Shown: piece by piece, positions 1 to 8,866 of the stretch
Position numbering within the stretch: position 1 is the first letter of the stretch
Layout: each line of letters begins with the position of its first letter
NCBI RefSeq assembly: GCF_004799285.1
Contig: NZ_SSND01000005.1
Coordinates: forward strand, 186,001-250,000
Direction: 5' to 3'
Source of the DNA: Aliigemmobacter aestuarii
GTDB taxonomy: Bacteria > Pseudomonadota > Alphaproteobacteria > Rhodobacterales > Rhodobacteraceae
Length of the DNA stretch: 64,000 nt
The notes under the pieces: model-generated
What the model was told of the DNA's origin: nothing
What the model saw: only the letters and a program-made list of their open reading frames with translations
Database searches by the model: none
Position numbers and translations under genes: made by a program

Positions 1-317
1 CGACGCGCCGTGCCGCCTATGACGCGGCGCGGGCTGCCCTGCCCGCCGGGCTGGACGAGATGCTGTTCCTGAACGAACGGGGCGAGGTCTGCGACGGCAC
101 GATCACCACGGTCTTCTTCGACCGGGGGCAGGGGATGCGGACGCCGCCTCTGGCGTCGGGCCTGCTGCCGGGGGTGATGAGGGCGGACCTCGCCTGCCCG
201 GAAGAGGTGCTGGACGGCCGCGACCTGCCGCGTGTCCGGCTTTGGGTCGGCAATGCGCTGCGTGGACTGATCCCGGCGGTCTGGGCGGGGACAATGCCCG
301 GATCCGAACGGGGATAG
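1..317 (+). CDS. Aminotransferase class IV family protein, C-terminal part (5' end outside window)
   Basis: The frame is open from the first bases and ends at TAG 315-317, giving about 104 visible residues. The stretch LNERGEVCDGTITTVFF is typical of the PLP fold IV family (aminodeoxychorismate lyase, branched-chain or D-amino-acid aminotransferases), in which the conserved E-x-T/S-x-x-N/V-F segment contacts the cofactor; SGLLPGVMR follows as usual. In related genomes such a gene often follows aminodeoxychorismate synthase, so a PabC-like role in folate synthesis is possible, but the partner is not visible. The family is fairly secure; the exact substrate is inference. Confidence 0.75.
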   Translation, partial: TRRAAYDAARAALPAGLDEMLFLNERGEVCDGTITTVFFDRGQGMRTPPLASGLLPGVMRADLACPEEVLDGRDLPRVRLWVGNALRGLIPAVWAGTMPGSERG

Positions 318-397
318 GCGCCGGGGGCGCTTGACTTCCCCACGCGGGCAGGGTGTATCGGCGCGGACGGATCCTGGCCCTTCGGAAGGGAATGACG

Positions 398-2179
398 ATG
401 CATGCCTATCGCAGCCACACCTGCGCGGAACTGAACAAGGCCCATGTGGGCGAAACGGTGCGGCTTTCGGGCTGGGTGCACCGCGTGCGCGACCACGGGG
501 GGGTGCTGTTCATCGACCTGCGCGATCATTACGGGATCACCCAGGTTCTGGCCGACAGCGACAGCCCGGCCTTCGCCGCGATCGAAAAGCTGCGCGCGGA
601 ATACGTGATCCGCGTGGAAGGCCGCGTGAAGGCGCGCGATGCAAGCCTCGTGAACCCCAAGATCCCGACCGGCGAGATCGAGGTCTATGTGACCGCGATG
701 GATGTGCTTGGCCCGGCCGAGGAATTGCCGATGCCCGTCTTCGGCGAGGTCGATTATCCCGAGGAAACCCGCCTCACCTATCGCTTCCTCGACCTGCGGC
801 GCGACAAGCTGCATCAGAACATGATGCTGCGGTCGAACGTGGTGCGGTCCTTGCGCAACCGGATGTGGGATCAGGGCTTCAACGAATTCCAGACGCCGAT
901 CATCACCGCCTCGTCGCCCGAGGGCGCGCGCGACTTCCTCGTGCCGTCGCGGCTGCATCCGGGCAAGTTCTATGCCCTTCCGCAGGCGCCCCAGCAGTTC
1001 AAGCAGCTGATCATGGTGGCGGGCTTCGACCGCTATTTCCAGATCGCACCCTGTTTCCGCGATGAAGACCCGCGCGCCGACCGCAGCCCGACCGACTTCT
1101 ATCAGCTTGACGTCGAGATGAGCTTTGTCGAACAGGAAGACGTGTTCGCCGCCGTGCAGCCGGTCATCCAGGGCGTGTTCGAGGAATTCGGCGGCGGGCG
1201 GACGGTGCATGCCGACTGGCCGCGCATCGCCTATCGCGACGCGCTGAAATGGTACGGCAGCGACAAGCCCGACCTGCGCAACCCGATCAGGATGCAGGAC
1301 GTAAGCGAGCATTTCCGCGGCTCGGGCTTCGGCATCTTTGCCAAGCTCTTGGAAAACGAGGGCACCGAGGTCCGCGCGATTCCCGCGCCCACGGGCGGCA
1401 GCCGCAAGTTCTGTGACCGGATGAACGCCTTCGCCCAGAAAGAGGGCCTGCCGGGCATGGGCTACATCTTCTGGCGCGAGGCCGAGGATGGATCGGGGAT
1501 GGAACCCGCCGGCCCCATCGCCAAGGCGATCGGCCCGGAACGGACCGAAGCGATCCGCACCCAGCTTGGTCTGGGGATGGGCGATGCGGTGTTCTTCCTT
1601 GGCGGCAAGCCCGAGGCCTTCGAGGCCGTCGCGGGCCGCGCAAGAAACGAGATCGGCCGCGAACTGGGCCTGACGGAACAGGATTGCTTCCGCTTCGCCT
1701 GGATCGTGGATTTCCCGATGTTCGAGAAGACGGACGAGGGCAAGATCGACTTCTCGCACAACCCCTTCTCGATGCCGCAGGGCGGGATGGAGGCGCTGAA
1801 CGGCGATCCGCTGAAGGTCCTGGCCTATCAGTATGACCTGGCCTGCAACGGTTATGAGCTGATTTCGGGCGGCATCCGCAACCACAAGCCGGAAATCATG
1901 TTCAAGGCGTTCGAGATCGCGGGCTATCCGGCCAGCGAGGTGGAAAACCGCTTTGGCGGCATGGTCAAGGCGTTCCGCTATGGCGCTCCGCCCCACGGCG
2001 GCTGCGCGGCGGGCATCGACCGGATGGTGATGCTTCTGGCCGATGAACAGAACATCCGCGAGGTCATCATGTTCCCGATGAACCAGCGCGCCGAAGACCT
2101 GCTGATGGGCGCGCCAAGCGAGCCCACCAACGAACAGCTGCGCGAGCTGCGGCTGCGGGTCGTTCCGAAGGAAGCCTGA
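398..2179 (+). CDS. aspS: Aspartyl-tRNA synthetase (probably non-discriminating)
   Basis: 593-residue class IIb synthetase that charges tRNA-Asp with aspartate in the cytoplasm. Visible are the N-terminal OB fold ([11 protein letters not shown]), motif 2 ([19 protein letters not shown]), the bacterial GAD insertion in the middle, and motif 3 ([11 protein letters not shown] near the C-terminus). Length matches the bacterial type. The frame is open upstream to 353, but ATG 398 lies 7-8 nt after GGAAGGG and begins the conserved MHAYRSHTC. His33 (in RDHGG) occupies the position that, in characterised bacterial enzymes, goes with mischarging of tRNA-Asn, so it likely works with GatCAB (not in the window). 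An intrinsic terminator follows. Confidence 0.97.
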   Translation: MHAYRSHTCAELNKAHVGETVRLSGWVHRVRDHGGVLFIDLRDHYGITQVLADSDSPAFAAIEKLRAEYVIRVEGRVKARDASLVNPKIPTGEIEVYVTAMDVLGPAEELPMPVFGEVDYPEETRLTYRFLDLRRDKLHQNMMLRSNVVRSLRNRMWDQGFNEFQTPIITASSPEGARDFLVPSRLHPGKFYALPQAPQQFKQLIMVAGFDRYFQIAPCFRDEDPRADRSPTDFYQLDVEMSFVEQEDVFAAVQPVIQGVFEEFGGGRTVHADWPRIAYRDALKWYGSDKPDLRNPIRMQDVSEHFRGSGFGIFAKLLENEGTEVRAIPAPTGGSRKFCDRMNAFAQKEGLPGMGYIFWREAEDGSGMEPAGPIAKAIGPERTEAIRTQLGLGMGDAVFFLGGKPEAFEAVAGRARNEIGRELGLTEQDCFRFAWIVDFPMFEKTDEGKIDFSHNPFSMPQGGMEALNGDPLKVLAYQYDLACNGYELISGGIRNHKPEIMFKAFEIAGYPASEVENRFGGMVKAFRYGAPPHGGCAAGIDRMVMLLADEQNIREVIMFPMNQRAEDLLMGAPSEPTNEQLRELRLRVVPKEA

Positions 2180-2215
2180 CCCACGGCGTTTTGAACGCGG
2201 TCTTTTGCCGATCAA

Positions 2216-2255
2216 GGAAAGGCCTGATGCAATCGCATCGGGCCTTTCCTATATT
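2216..2255 (+). terminator. Rho-independent terminator after aspS
   Basis: A 15-bp stem pairs 2216-2230 (GGAAAGGCCTGATGC) with 2235-2249 around the loop AATC, with only a T-G wobble. A weak T-rich tail follows (TTTCCTATATT). It lies 36 bp after the aspS stop and ends that transcript before the DUF1800 gene. Confidence 0.7.
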
Positions 2256-2281
2256 GGCTGCACCTTCGGCGGAGGCGGCGG

Positions 2282-3637
2282 ATGAGTGGACAGGTTCGGA
2301 TAGCGGCGTTCCGGTTCGGATTTGGCCTGCCCTTGCCCGCCGGGGGCGCGCATGAGCCTGCGGCCATCGCCGCGGCGTTGAAGGGGCCCGACCTTGCCGC
2401 CGGGCGCTGGCCGGGCGAGGGGCTGGCCGATCTTCTGCCATTGCATCAGGCGGCAAATGCCGCGCGCGCCGGGGCGGTGAAATCCGACGACGCGCAGAAA
2501 TTCTATCGCGGTCTTCTGGCGAAGGTGGATCGCGCCCACATTCACGGCCTGCGCGTGATGATGGCCCGCGCCGTCGGTTCGCCCGACGGGTTCCGCGAAC
2601 GCCTCGTCTGGTTCTGGCGCGACCATTTCAGCACGCTGGCACGGGTGCGCCCTGACCGCCTGTTCAACGTGGCCCTGGTCGAGGACGCCATCCGCCCGCA
2701 CCTTGCCGGGCGCTTTGCCGATCTGCTGACCGCCGCGACGCTGAGCCCGGCGATGCTGATCTATCTGGATCAGGTCCGGTCGGTCGGGCCGACCTCGCCT
2801 TTTGGCCAGCGCCGCAAGCAGGGGCTTAACGAGAACCTCGCGCGCGAACTTCTGGAGCTGCACAGCCTGGGCGTCGGCGGGGCCTACTCGCAGACCGATG
2901 TGCGCGAACTGGCCGAGCTTCTGACCGGGCTCACGACGCATCCGTCACTGGGAACGGTGTTCCGCGCCAACCGGGCAGAGCCGGGGGCGGAAACCGTTCT
3001 GGGCCAAAGCTATGACGGGCCGGGGATGGCGCCGATCCTTCAGGCGCTGCAGGACATCGCGGACCATCCCGACACGGCGCGCCACATCTGCCGGAAGCTT
3101 GCGGTGCATTTCGTGTCGGACACGCCAGATCCGGGCCTCGTGGCCGACCTTCAGCAGGTCTGGAGCCGGACCGGCGGCGATCTGGCCGAGGTCTGTTCGG
3201 CGCTGGTGGCCCATCCCGCCGCCTGGACGCCGCAGATGGAAAAGGCGCGACAGCCCTTCGATTACATCGCGGCCGCCCTGCGCGCGCTCGGCTTCGGCGG
3301 GGACGAGGTGATGGCGATGGATGACGCGGCGATCCGCCGCCACGTGCAGGCGCCGCTTCTGGCGATGGGGCAGCCCTTCGTCGGCCCGCCCGGCCCCGAT
3401 GGATGGCCCGAAGAAATCGGCGCCTGGATCACCCCGCGCGGCATGTCGGCGCGGATCCGCTGGGCGATGAATGCCCCGACAGCGCTGCGCCCCGACCTGC
3501 CCGACCCACGAGAATTCGCCGTCACGACGCTGGGCGATCTTGCCGGTGGACGGATCGGCTGGGCGGTGGCGCGGGCAGAAAGCCGCAGCGACGGCGTGGG
3601 GCTGGTGCTGGCCTCGCCCGAGTTCAACAGGAGGTGA
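2282..3637 (+). CDS. DUF1800 family protein
   Basis: 451 residues. The FGFGLPLPAGG start, the RLVWFWRDHFS segment, NENLARELLELHSLGVGGAYSQTDV and ELAELLTGLT are hallmarks of DUF1800 proteins, whose molecular function is unknown. Start ATG 2282 follows a short purine-rich leader. The Shine-Dalgarno of the next gene (AGGAGG at 3629-3634) lies inside the last codons of this one, so the two are translationally linked. DUF1800 and DUF1501 genes are commonly paired, with the DUF1501 partner exported by Tat; their joint role remains unassigned. Confidence 0.85.
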   Translation: MSGQVRIAAFRFGFGLPLPAGGAHEPAAIAAALKGPDLAAGRWPGEGLADLLPLHQAANAARAGAVKSDDAQKFYRGLLAKVDRAHIHGLRVMMARAVGSPDGFRERLVWFWRDHFSTLARVRPDRLFNVALVEDAIRPHLAGRFADLLTAATLSPAMLIYLDQVRSVGPTSPFGQRRKQGLNENLARELLELHSLGVGGAYSQTDVRELAELLTGLTTHPSLGTVFRANRAEPGAETVLGQSYDGPGMAPILQALQDIADHPDTARHICRKLAVHFVSDTPDPGLVADLQQVWSRTGGDLAEVCSALVAHPAAWTPQMEKARQPFDYIAAALRALGFGGDEVMAMDDAAIRRHVQAPLLAMGQPFVGPPGPDGWPEEIGAWITPRGMSARIRWAMNAPTALRPDLPDPREFAVTTLGDLAGGRIGWAVARAESRSDGVGLVLASPEFNRR

Positions 3638-3642
3638 CAGGC

Positions 3643-4953
3643 ATGGACAGGCGCTTTTTCCTGCGCGGCGCGATGGCGGTGGGCTGTTCGGCCGCGGCGC
3701 ATCCGCTGACCACGACGATGACCTTCGCTTCGGGCGATCCGGGGCTGGGGGAAAACCGGCTGGTCGTCATCATCCTGCGCGGTGCGATGGACGGGCTGGA
3801 TGTGGTGCAGCCTCTGGGGGATCGGGCCTTTGCCGGCTATCGGCCGACGCTGGGGGTCGATACGGGCGCCCTTGCGCTGGACGGGTATTTCGCGATGAAC
3901 CGGCACCTCGGCGGGTGGAAGGGATTGTGGGACAAGGGCGAACTGGGCTTTGTCCATGCCGTCTCCACCCCTTATCGCGACAAGCGCAGCCATTTCGACG
4001 GGCAGGACCTGCTTGAGGCGGGCACGGGCACGGATGTTGCGCCCGGCCAGATGACGGATGGCTGGCTGAACCGGATGTTGCAGGCGGTGCCGGGTCTCAG
4101 GGCCGAAACCGCCTATGCCGTGGGCCGCGATCCGCTGCCGGTGCTGGATGGCAAGGCCTGGGTGCGCAACTGGTCACCCGACCTGCGAATGGATCTGTCG
4201 CCCCAGTCGCGGCTGCTGCTCGAGGCGATCTATCACGATGACGACCTGTTCCGCGATGCCGCCTTCGAGGCGCTGGACATGGTCGAAGAGGCGGCGATGC
4301 GCCGGACACAGGCGAGCGAGGCCGCGCGCGCGATGGCGGGGGCCGATCCGGCGATGTCGGGGATGGCGATGGAGGACGGCATGTCCATGGTGTCCGGGAT
4401 GGATCCGGGCATGGCGGGCGACGCGGCCGGTGCCGAGCAGCGGGCCCGGCGCCTGGCCGATATCGACCGGATGGTCGATTTCGCTGCCGAAAAGCTGCGG
4501 GCGGAAACGCGGATCGCGGCCTTTTCGCTGGCGGGATGGGATACGCACCGTGCGCAGTCCGGCGGCATACAGCCCGCGCTGGCGCGGCTTCAGCGGATGA
4601 TCCTCCGGCTGCACGAACGCCTTGGCCCCGAGGTCTGGGGCAAGACGGCGGTCCTTGCCGTCACCGAATTCGGGCGCACCGTGGCCGAGAACGGCACGGG
4701 CGGCACCGATCACGGCACGGGCGGTGCGATGGTGACGGCGGGGGGCGCCCTGCGCGGCGGACGCGTCATGGGGCGCTGGCCCGGTCTGGCCGAGGCCGAC
4801 CTTTACGATCGGCGCGACCTGATGCCGACATCCGATGTGCGTGCCTGGGCGGCCTGGACCATGCGGGGCCTCTACGGCTTTGACCGCTCGGTCCTGGAAC
4901 GCAGCGTATTCCCCGGCCTTGACATGGGGGAAGACCCCGGCCTCGTGCTCTGA
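3643..4953 (+). CDS. DUF1501 family protein, Tat-exported, with Met-rich insertion
   Basis: 436 residues beginning MDRRFFLRGAMAVG, a twin-arginine signal (RRFFLR) followed by a short hydrophobic stretch, so the mature protein should be periplasmic. LVVIILRGAMDGLDVVQP, the RSHFDGQDLLE segment and the C-terminal VTEFGRTVAENGTGGTDHGTGG are typical of DUF1501 (sulfatase-like fold). ATG 3643 lies 8 nt after AGGAGG that overlaps the end of the DUF1800 gene. Residues about 229-260 form a low-complexity insertion with eight methionines in roughly 31 residues (AMxG, MSGMAME, GMSMVSGMDPGM), which looks like a metal-binding loop; this reading is inference. Confidence 0.87.
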   Translation: MDRRFFLRGAMAVGCSAAAHPLTTTMTFASGDPGLGENRLVVIILRGAMDGLDVVQPLGDRAFAGYRPTLGVDTGALALDGYFAMNRHLGGWKGLWDKGELGFVHAVSTPYRDKRSHFDGQDLLEAGTGTDVAPGQMTDGWLNRMLQAVPGLRAETAYAVGRDPLPVLDGKAWVRNWSPDLRMDLSPQSRLLLEAIYHDDDLFRDAAFEALDMVEEAAMRRTQASEAARAMAGADPAMSGMAMEDGMSMVSGMDPGMAGDAAGAEQRARRLADIDRMVDFAAEKLRAETRIAAFSLAGWDTHRAQSGGIQPALARLQRMILRLHERLGPEVWGKTAVLAVTEFGRTVAENGTGGTDHGTGGAMVTAGGALRGGRVMGRWPGLAEADLYDRRDLMPTSDVRAWAAWTMRGLYGFDRSVLERSVFPGLDMGEDPGLVL

Positions 4954-4982
4954 AACAGTCCAGAACCGGCCGGGGCGCCCCT

Positions 4983-5177
4983 TCAGCCCGGATTGGCGTC
5001 GGCGGCCGCGGCGGCAATATCGCCGCCAAGTTGCGCCGACGAAGTCTCCATTCCGTCCGACAGCCCGACGACGACAACCAGGGCCAGGCCCACGACCGAC
5101 GCCGTCAGAACGAACCAATCCACCGTTACGGCACCATCTTCCCTTTTCAGGAACTTGCTAACCAACATACCACTCAC
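4983..5177 (-). CDS. Small Flp/type IVb pilin-like peptide
   Basis: 64 residues: a short basic head (MLVSKFLKRED), a Gly followed by AVTVDWFVLTA and a hydrophobic helix (VVGLALVVVVG), then a short polar tail. The G^AVTVDWF arrangement imitates the prepilin cleavage site of Flp pilins, with Asp at mature position 5 instead of the usual Glu. No tad/cpa pilus genes are visible nearby. It converges on the DUF1501 gene with a 29-bp gap. It could equally be an unrelated single-pass membrane peptide; the second Met (4 codons in) is an alternative start. Confidence 0.6.
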   Translation of the reverse strand: MSGMLVSKFLKREDGAVTVDWFVLTASVVGLALVVVVGLSDGMETSSAQLGGDIAAAAADANPG

Positions 5178-5427
5178 CCAGTTTGTGGCCGGCAGTCCGG
5201 CCGTTTTTCTGCATCTGTATGGTCGGCGGGGATTGCGGCGGGATTGTGATGGGTTGCGCGCGTTAGAAAGGTGATTGCGCGGTCAATTTGCGTGATCGCG
5301 CGTATTTTTTCGGACAATGCACGCGATGGTTGACGGAAAAATCCGTATTGTCCCTGCCCTCGGAACGATTGTCAGTTTCCCCGCGGGCAGGCTAGATTTG
5401 ACCGCAGGATGCGGGGAAGGGTGGGAC

Positions 5428-6153
5428 ATGGCAGGAAGATCGGACCGGTTGGGGGTCGAGCTTGCGGGCTGGGTTCCGCCGGCGCGACCGGGCGGGGATG
5501 CGCTTGAGGGGCGGCTGGTCCGTCTGGAACGGCTTGAGGCCGATGCCCATGCCGCCGATCTGCACCGGGCCTTTTCGGGAGATGATGCGCTGTGGGACTA
5601 CATGCCCTACGGTCCCTTCAGTTCCGCGGCCGCCTATCACCGTTGGGCCAAGGAAACCGCCTCGGGCGAGGACCCTGCGTTTTACGCGATCCGGCGGCTG
5701 GATACGGGCCATGCCTCGGGCGTGGCGAGCTTCCTGCGCATCCAGCCTGAGGCCGGTTCGGTCGAGGTGGGGCACATTTGCCTGTCGCGCGAACTGCAGA
5801 AGGGGGCGGCCGCGACCGAGGCGATGTTCCTGATGATGGAATGGGCCTTCGCCGCGGGCTATCGCCGGTACGAATGGAAATGCAATGCGCTGAACCTTGC
5901 CTCGCGCAGGGCGGCGCAGCGGCTCGGCTTTTCGTTCGAGGGCGTGTTCCGCAACCACATGGTGGTGAAAGGGCGCAACCGCGACACGGCCTGGTTTTCC
6001 GTGATCGACAGCGAATGGCCCGCCCTGCGCGAAGCGTTCGCGGCCTGGCTGTCGCCCGCGAATTTCGACGCCGCCGGGCGCCAGAGGGAACGCCTGTCCG
6101 ACCTGACCCGGCTCGTGCGGGCCGGGGATGATCCGGCACTGCACGGATACTGA
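5428..6153 (+). CDS. GNAT acetyltransferase, RimJ/RimL-like
   Basis: 241 residues. LVRLERLEADAHAADLHRAF near the N-terminus, WDYMPYGPF, the strand pair VGHICLSRELQKGAAATEAMFLMMEWAF and the end YRRYEWKCNALNLASRRAAQRLGFSFEGVFRNHMVVKGRNRDTAWFS fit the ribosomal-protein N-acetyltransferase-like GNAT branch; the substrate cannot be told. The open frame extends upstream to 5317, but ATG 5428 follows GGGGAAGG with good spacing and removes a non-homologous leader. It stands apart from the pilin-like gene by a 250-bp divergent region. Confidence 0.85.
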   Translation: MAGRSDRLGVELAGWVPPARPGGDALEGRLVRLERLEADAHAADLHRAFSGDDALWDYMPYGPFSSAAAYHRWAKETASGEDPAFYAIRRLDTGHASGVASFLRIQPEAGSVEVGHICLSRELQKGAAATEAMFLMMEWAFAAGYRRYEWKCNALNLASRRAAQRLGFSFEGVFRNHMVVKGRNRDTAWFSVIDSEWPALREAFAAWLSPANFDAAGRQRERLSDLTRLVRAGDDPALHGY

Positions 6154-6164
6154 AAGGACAAGCG

Positions 6165-6503
6165 ATGCCCGCCCCCCGACTTCCTGCCCTGTGCCTTATG
6201 GTCCTGGCCCCGGCCTATGCCGTGGCGGCTGCCGACCTGGCCAGCCAGCGTTACCTTTGCGACCGCGACGCGCAGGTCTGGGCCAGCTATGTCAACACCG
6301 ATGCGGGCTCTTTCGCGGTCGTGGCCTTCGAGGGGCGGCAGGTGGCCTTCGAGGTCGCGCCATCGGCCTCGGGCGCGCGGTACCAGTCCGCCGACGGTGC
6401 CTGGACCTGGTGGACGAAGGGCGACGAGGCGATGCTGACCCATGGTGCGGGCAATGACGAAGTGACGGTCTACCGATCCTGCCGCGCGGCGCCCGCCCCC
6501 TGA
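6165..6503 (+). CDS. MliC-like lysozyme inhibitor family protein, exported
   Basis: 112 residues with an N-terminal signal peptide (PALCLMVLAPAYAVAAA) and a small beta-rich domain YLCDRDAQVWASYVN...FAVVAFEGRQVAFEV...GARYQSADGAWTWWTKGDEAMLTH, the pattern of membrane-bound/periplasmic inhibitors of c-type lysozyme (MliC/PliC). A Cys near the start of the domain and another at the end (YRSC) could form a disulfide. It lies 11 bp after the GNAT gene and its 3' end overlaps the convergent response regulator by 34 bp. The family call is moderate; lysozyme inhibition is inferred. Confidence 0.65.
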   Translation: MPAPRLPALCLMVLAPAYAVAAADLASQRYLCDRDAQVWASYVNTDAGSFAVVAFEGRQVAFEVAPSASGARYQSADGAWTWWTKGDEAMLTHGAGNDEVTVYRSCRAAPAP

Positions 6504-7339
6504 GAGCCCGAAGCCGGGCCGACGGCCGGGGCCTGAACGGCGATCCGGTCGCGGACAAGGTCGGCCAGCGCGGCAAGGGGAGCGTCGCCCTCGGCCACCC
6601 GTTGCGCCATCCGGGCAAGGGCGGCATCCCCCGTGATCCGCCCAAGACCGCGCAGGAAGCCCAGCACATAGCCCGTGCCCTGCGCCAGCCGTGGCAGCGC
6701 CAGCAGACGGTCCGCAAGCAGAAGGTCATCGCGCAGCGCCGCAGGGTCGGGGCGGGCGCCGGACAAGAGCAGGGCGGTGCTCGCGGCGTTGCGCATCGCA
6801 AGGGCCGCCCCTGGATGATGGGCCTCCGCAAGGGGCATCACCACCCGGGCCAGCGCCAGTGCGCCCGGCAACGGTTTTTCAAGAAAGCCGTCGACCCCGG
6901 CCGCCAGCGCCGCGCCGCGCCCTTCGATCAGGCCGCTGATGCCGATCAGCGCGGCGGGCCTGCCGGTCGAGGCGGCGATTTCCGCAATCAGCGCCTCGCC
7001 CGGTTCGTCGGGCAGGCCAAGATCGACCAGCACCGCATCGGGCCGGTACAATGCCAGGTGCCGCCGCGCGGCCTCGGCGCTGTCGGCCCGTCGCAGGCGC
7101 GCGCCAAGCCGCTGGCACATCAGGCGCATCGTATCGGCGGCGGCGCGGCTGTCTTCGACCAGCAGGATCGTCACCCCCGCCAGAAGGCCGCCACCCCCGA
7201 CAGCCTTGCCGAAGACCGACCGGAAGTCGGCCCCAGGCCGGGCCGCAGCATGATACTGCGCCACCGGCGGGCGGGGCGATCCAACGGGGGGCATGGGCGT
7301 CTGCGGCATCGGTGCGGGCCTTCCTTTTCGGGCGATCAT
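6470..7339 (-). CDS. Response-regulator receiver domain protein
   Basis: About 289 residues from ATG 7339. A receiver domain occupies residues about 55-165: VTILLVEDSRAAADTMRLM carries the acidic pair, VLVDLGLPDEPG the phospho-accepting Asp, and FLEKPLPG the conserved Lys. The remaining C-terminal ~120 residues are alanine/leucine-rich helices with no DNA-binding or enzymatic motif I recognise. The frame runs on to 7540, but that overlaps the divergent epimerase gene, and ATG 7339 or 7309 are the reasonable starts. No cognate histidine kinase is adjacent. Confidence 0.75.
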   Translation of the reverse strand: MIARKGRPAPMPQTPMPPVGSPRPPVAQYHAAARPGADFRSVFGKAVGGGGLLAGVTILLVEDSRAAADTMRLMCQRLGARLRRADSAEAARRHLALYRPDAVLVDLGLPDEPGEALIAEIAASTGRPAALIGISGLIEGRGAALAAGVDGFLEKPLPGALALARVVMPLAEAHHPGAALAMRNAASTALLLSGARPDPAALRDDLLLADRLLALPRLAQGTGYVLGFLRGLGRITGDAALARMAQRVAEGDAPLAALADLVRDRIAVQAPAVGPASGSQGAGAARQDR

Positions 7340-7464
7340 GCGCGCCCGCAGGATAACGGGGCGTAAACGTGGGCCCTGCGGCGGCCTGCCTCTTGTCAGA
7401 ACCGCTTGCGGACCCCATAACCCCGGCAACGCCCCCGACGGGCCCCAGCGCAAGGACGAGGAAG

Positions 7465-7869
7465 ATGATCGGAAGACTGAACCATGTCGCCATTGCCGTG
7501 CCGGATCTTCAGGCGGCTTCGGACCAGTACCGCACCGCACTGGGGGCCAAGGTCGGCGCGCCGCAGGACGAACCCGACCACGGCGTCACGGTCGTGTTCA
7601 TCGAACTTCCCAACACCAAGATCGAACTTCTCTATCCCCTGGGCGAGAATTCCCCGATCAAGGGGTTTCTGGAAAAGAACCCCTCGGGCGGCATCCATCA
7701 TGTCTGCTACGAGGTGGATGACATCATCGCCGCGCGCGACCACCTGAAGGCCACCGGCGCGCGTGTCCTTGGCACGGGCGATCCGAAGATCGGCGCGCAT
7801 GGCAAGCCGGTGCTGTTCCTGCACCCGAAGGATTTCAACGGCTGCCTGGTGGAGCTTGAGCAGGTATGA
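7465..7869 (+). CDS. mce: Methylmalonyl-CoA epimerase
   Basis: 134 residues of the vicinal-oxygen-chelate (glyoxalase I) superfamily: LNHVAIAVPDLQAASDQY carries the first metal His, IELLYPLGENSPIKGFLEKNPSGGIHHVCYEVDD the Glu and second His, and FLHPKDFNGCLVELEQ the last ligand Glu. This pattern and length are characteristic of Mce, which interconverts (R)- and (S)-methylmalonyl-CoA in propionate and ethylmalonyl-CoA metabolism. Start ATG 7465 follows GGACGAGGAAG. The stop overlaps the next start by ATGA, so DUF1467 is cotranslated. MeaB, the mutase chaperone, is encoded at 32.6 kb. Confidence 0.93.
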   Translation: MIGRLNHVAIAVPDLQAASDQYRTALGAKVGAPQDEPDHGVTVVFIELPNTKIELLYPLGENSPIKGFLEKNPSGGIHHVCYEVDDIIAARDHLKATGARVLGTGDPKIGAHGKPVLFLHPKDFNGCLVELEQV

Positions 7870-8153
7870 CGATCACCGCAGCCCTCGTCCTTTTCGCCGT
7901 CACCTGGTTCATGGTGTTCTTCATCGTCCTGCCCCTGCGCTTCACCAGCCAGGACGAGGCGGGCGAGGTCGTGCCCGGCACGCCGAAATCCGCCCCGGCC
8001 GATTACATGGTGGGCAAGAAGGCAAAGATCACCACGCTCGTCGCCATTGTCGTCTGGGCGATCCTGTCGGCGATCATTCTGTCGGGCGTGATCTCGATCC
8101 GCGACATCGACTGGTTCGACCGGATGGGGCCAGAGACGACCCAAGGAAACTGA
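7866..8153 (+). CDS. DUF1467 family small membrane protein
   Basis: 95 residues with two transmembrane helices (about residues 3-25 and 52-78), separated by a conserved polar loop with LRFTSQDEAGEVVPGTPKSAPA. This is the DUF1467 pattern found in alphaproteobacteria; its function is not known to me. It overlaps the stop of mce by 4 bp, so the two form one transcription unit and may be functionally linked. Confidence 0.85.
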   Translation: MTITAALVLFAVTWFMVFFIVLPLRFTSQDEAGEVVPGTPKSAPADYMVGKKAKITTLVAIVVWAILSAIILSGVISIRDIDWFDRMGPETTQGN

Positions 8154-8176
8154 CGGCAGACGCCCGGCGGCGCCCG

Positions 8177-8866
8177 CTATGCCCGGTTCAGCCGGTGGAA
8201 GAGGTGGGTGAAGGTCGCCACGCCCAGGACCGGGATCACCAGGTTGACCAGCGGCACCGAAAGGGGCGCGGCCATCATGATGCCCGCGATCCAGATCCGG
8301 CCGCGATGGCGCGCACGCAGGTCCTTCGCACCCTGCCGCCCCAGCCGCCGCATGGCGACAAGCGTGAAGTATTCCCGCCCCAGCAGGAACCCGTTCAGCG
8401 CCCAGAACACCAGTGGCGCGGCTGGCCCCGCCATGATGAAGGCGATCAGCGCCACGATGTTCACCGCGACCAGAAGCGCGAAGAAGTTGAAGGCGTCGAT
8501 CAGGCTTTCGGCCAAGGGAAGGCGCGGCACCGGGGGAAGTTCGGGGTAATGCCTGTCCTCGACCGCGCGGGCGACATCCTCCAGAAACAGCCCCGAGAAG
8601 GCCGAGGCGACCGGCACCATCAGGAACACCGACAGCCCGATCATCAGCAGCGCCGATCCCCAGGACAGAAGCGTGTCGATCCCACCCACGGGGCCGACGA
8701 AGGGGATCTCGATGGTTTCCGGGGCGAACCATTCGATCAGCGTCAGGAAACCGGCATAGACCCCGACCAGCAGCGCCAGCGTCAGCGCCACCCCGAACAG
8801 AAGGACGCGCAGGAAGCGGGGGTCGGAAATCTGGCCCAGGGATTTCAGGAAGGCCGTCAGGATCAT
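8177..8866 (-). CDS. EI24/CysZ-like membrane protein
   Basis: 229 residues with about four long hydrophobic segments (RVLLFGVALTLALLVGVYAGF; SALLMIGLSVFLMVPVASAF; FFALLVAVNIVALIAFIM; IAGIMMAAPLSVPLVNLVIPV) and FWALNGFLLGREYFTLVAMRR, as in the EI24/CysZ family. CysZ proteins have been linked to sulfate uptake in enterobacteria; that role here is only a possibility because no sulfur genes are adjacent. ATG 8866 overlaps the nitroreductase stop as ATGA, which argues for this start over ATG 8878. Confidence 0.82.
   Translation of the reverse strand: MILTAFLKSLGQISDPRFLRVLLFGVALTLALLVGVYAGFLTLIEWFAPETIEIPFVGPVGGIDTLLSWGSALLMIGLSVFLMVPVASAFSGLFLEDVARAVEDRHYPELPPVPRLPLAESLIDAFNFFALLVAVNIVALIAFIMAGPAAPLVFWALNGFLLGREYFTLVAMRRLGRQGAKDLRARHRGRIWIAGIMMAAPLSVPLVNLVIPVLGVATFTHLFHRLNRA

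Noticed and set aside
17-2215. 732-residue open frame on the minus strand opposite aspS
   Set aside because: It is the GC-rich shadow of aspS; low-complexity His/Arg/Ala content, no domain, and it covers a secure housekeeping gene and its terminator.
5178-5427. A small RNA or riboswitch in the 250-bp gap before the GNAT gene
   Set aside because: AT-rich patches exist but I find no stable conserved fold or known motif; it is most simply a divergent promoter region.
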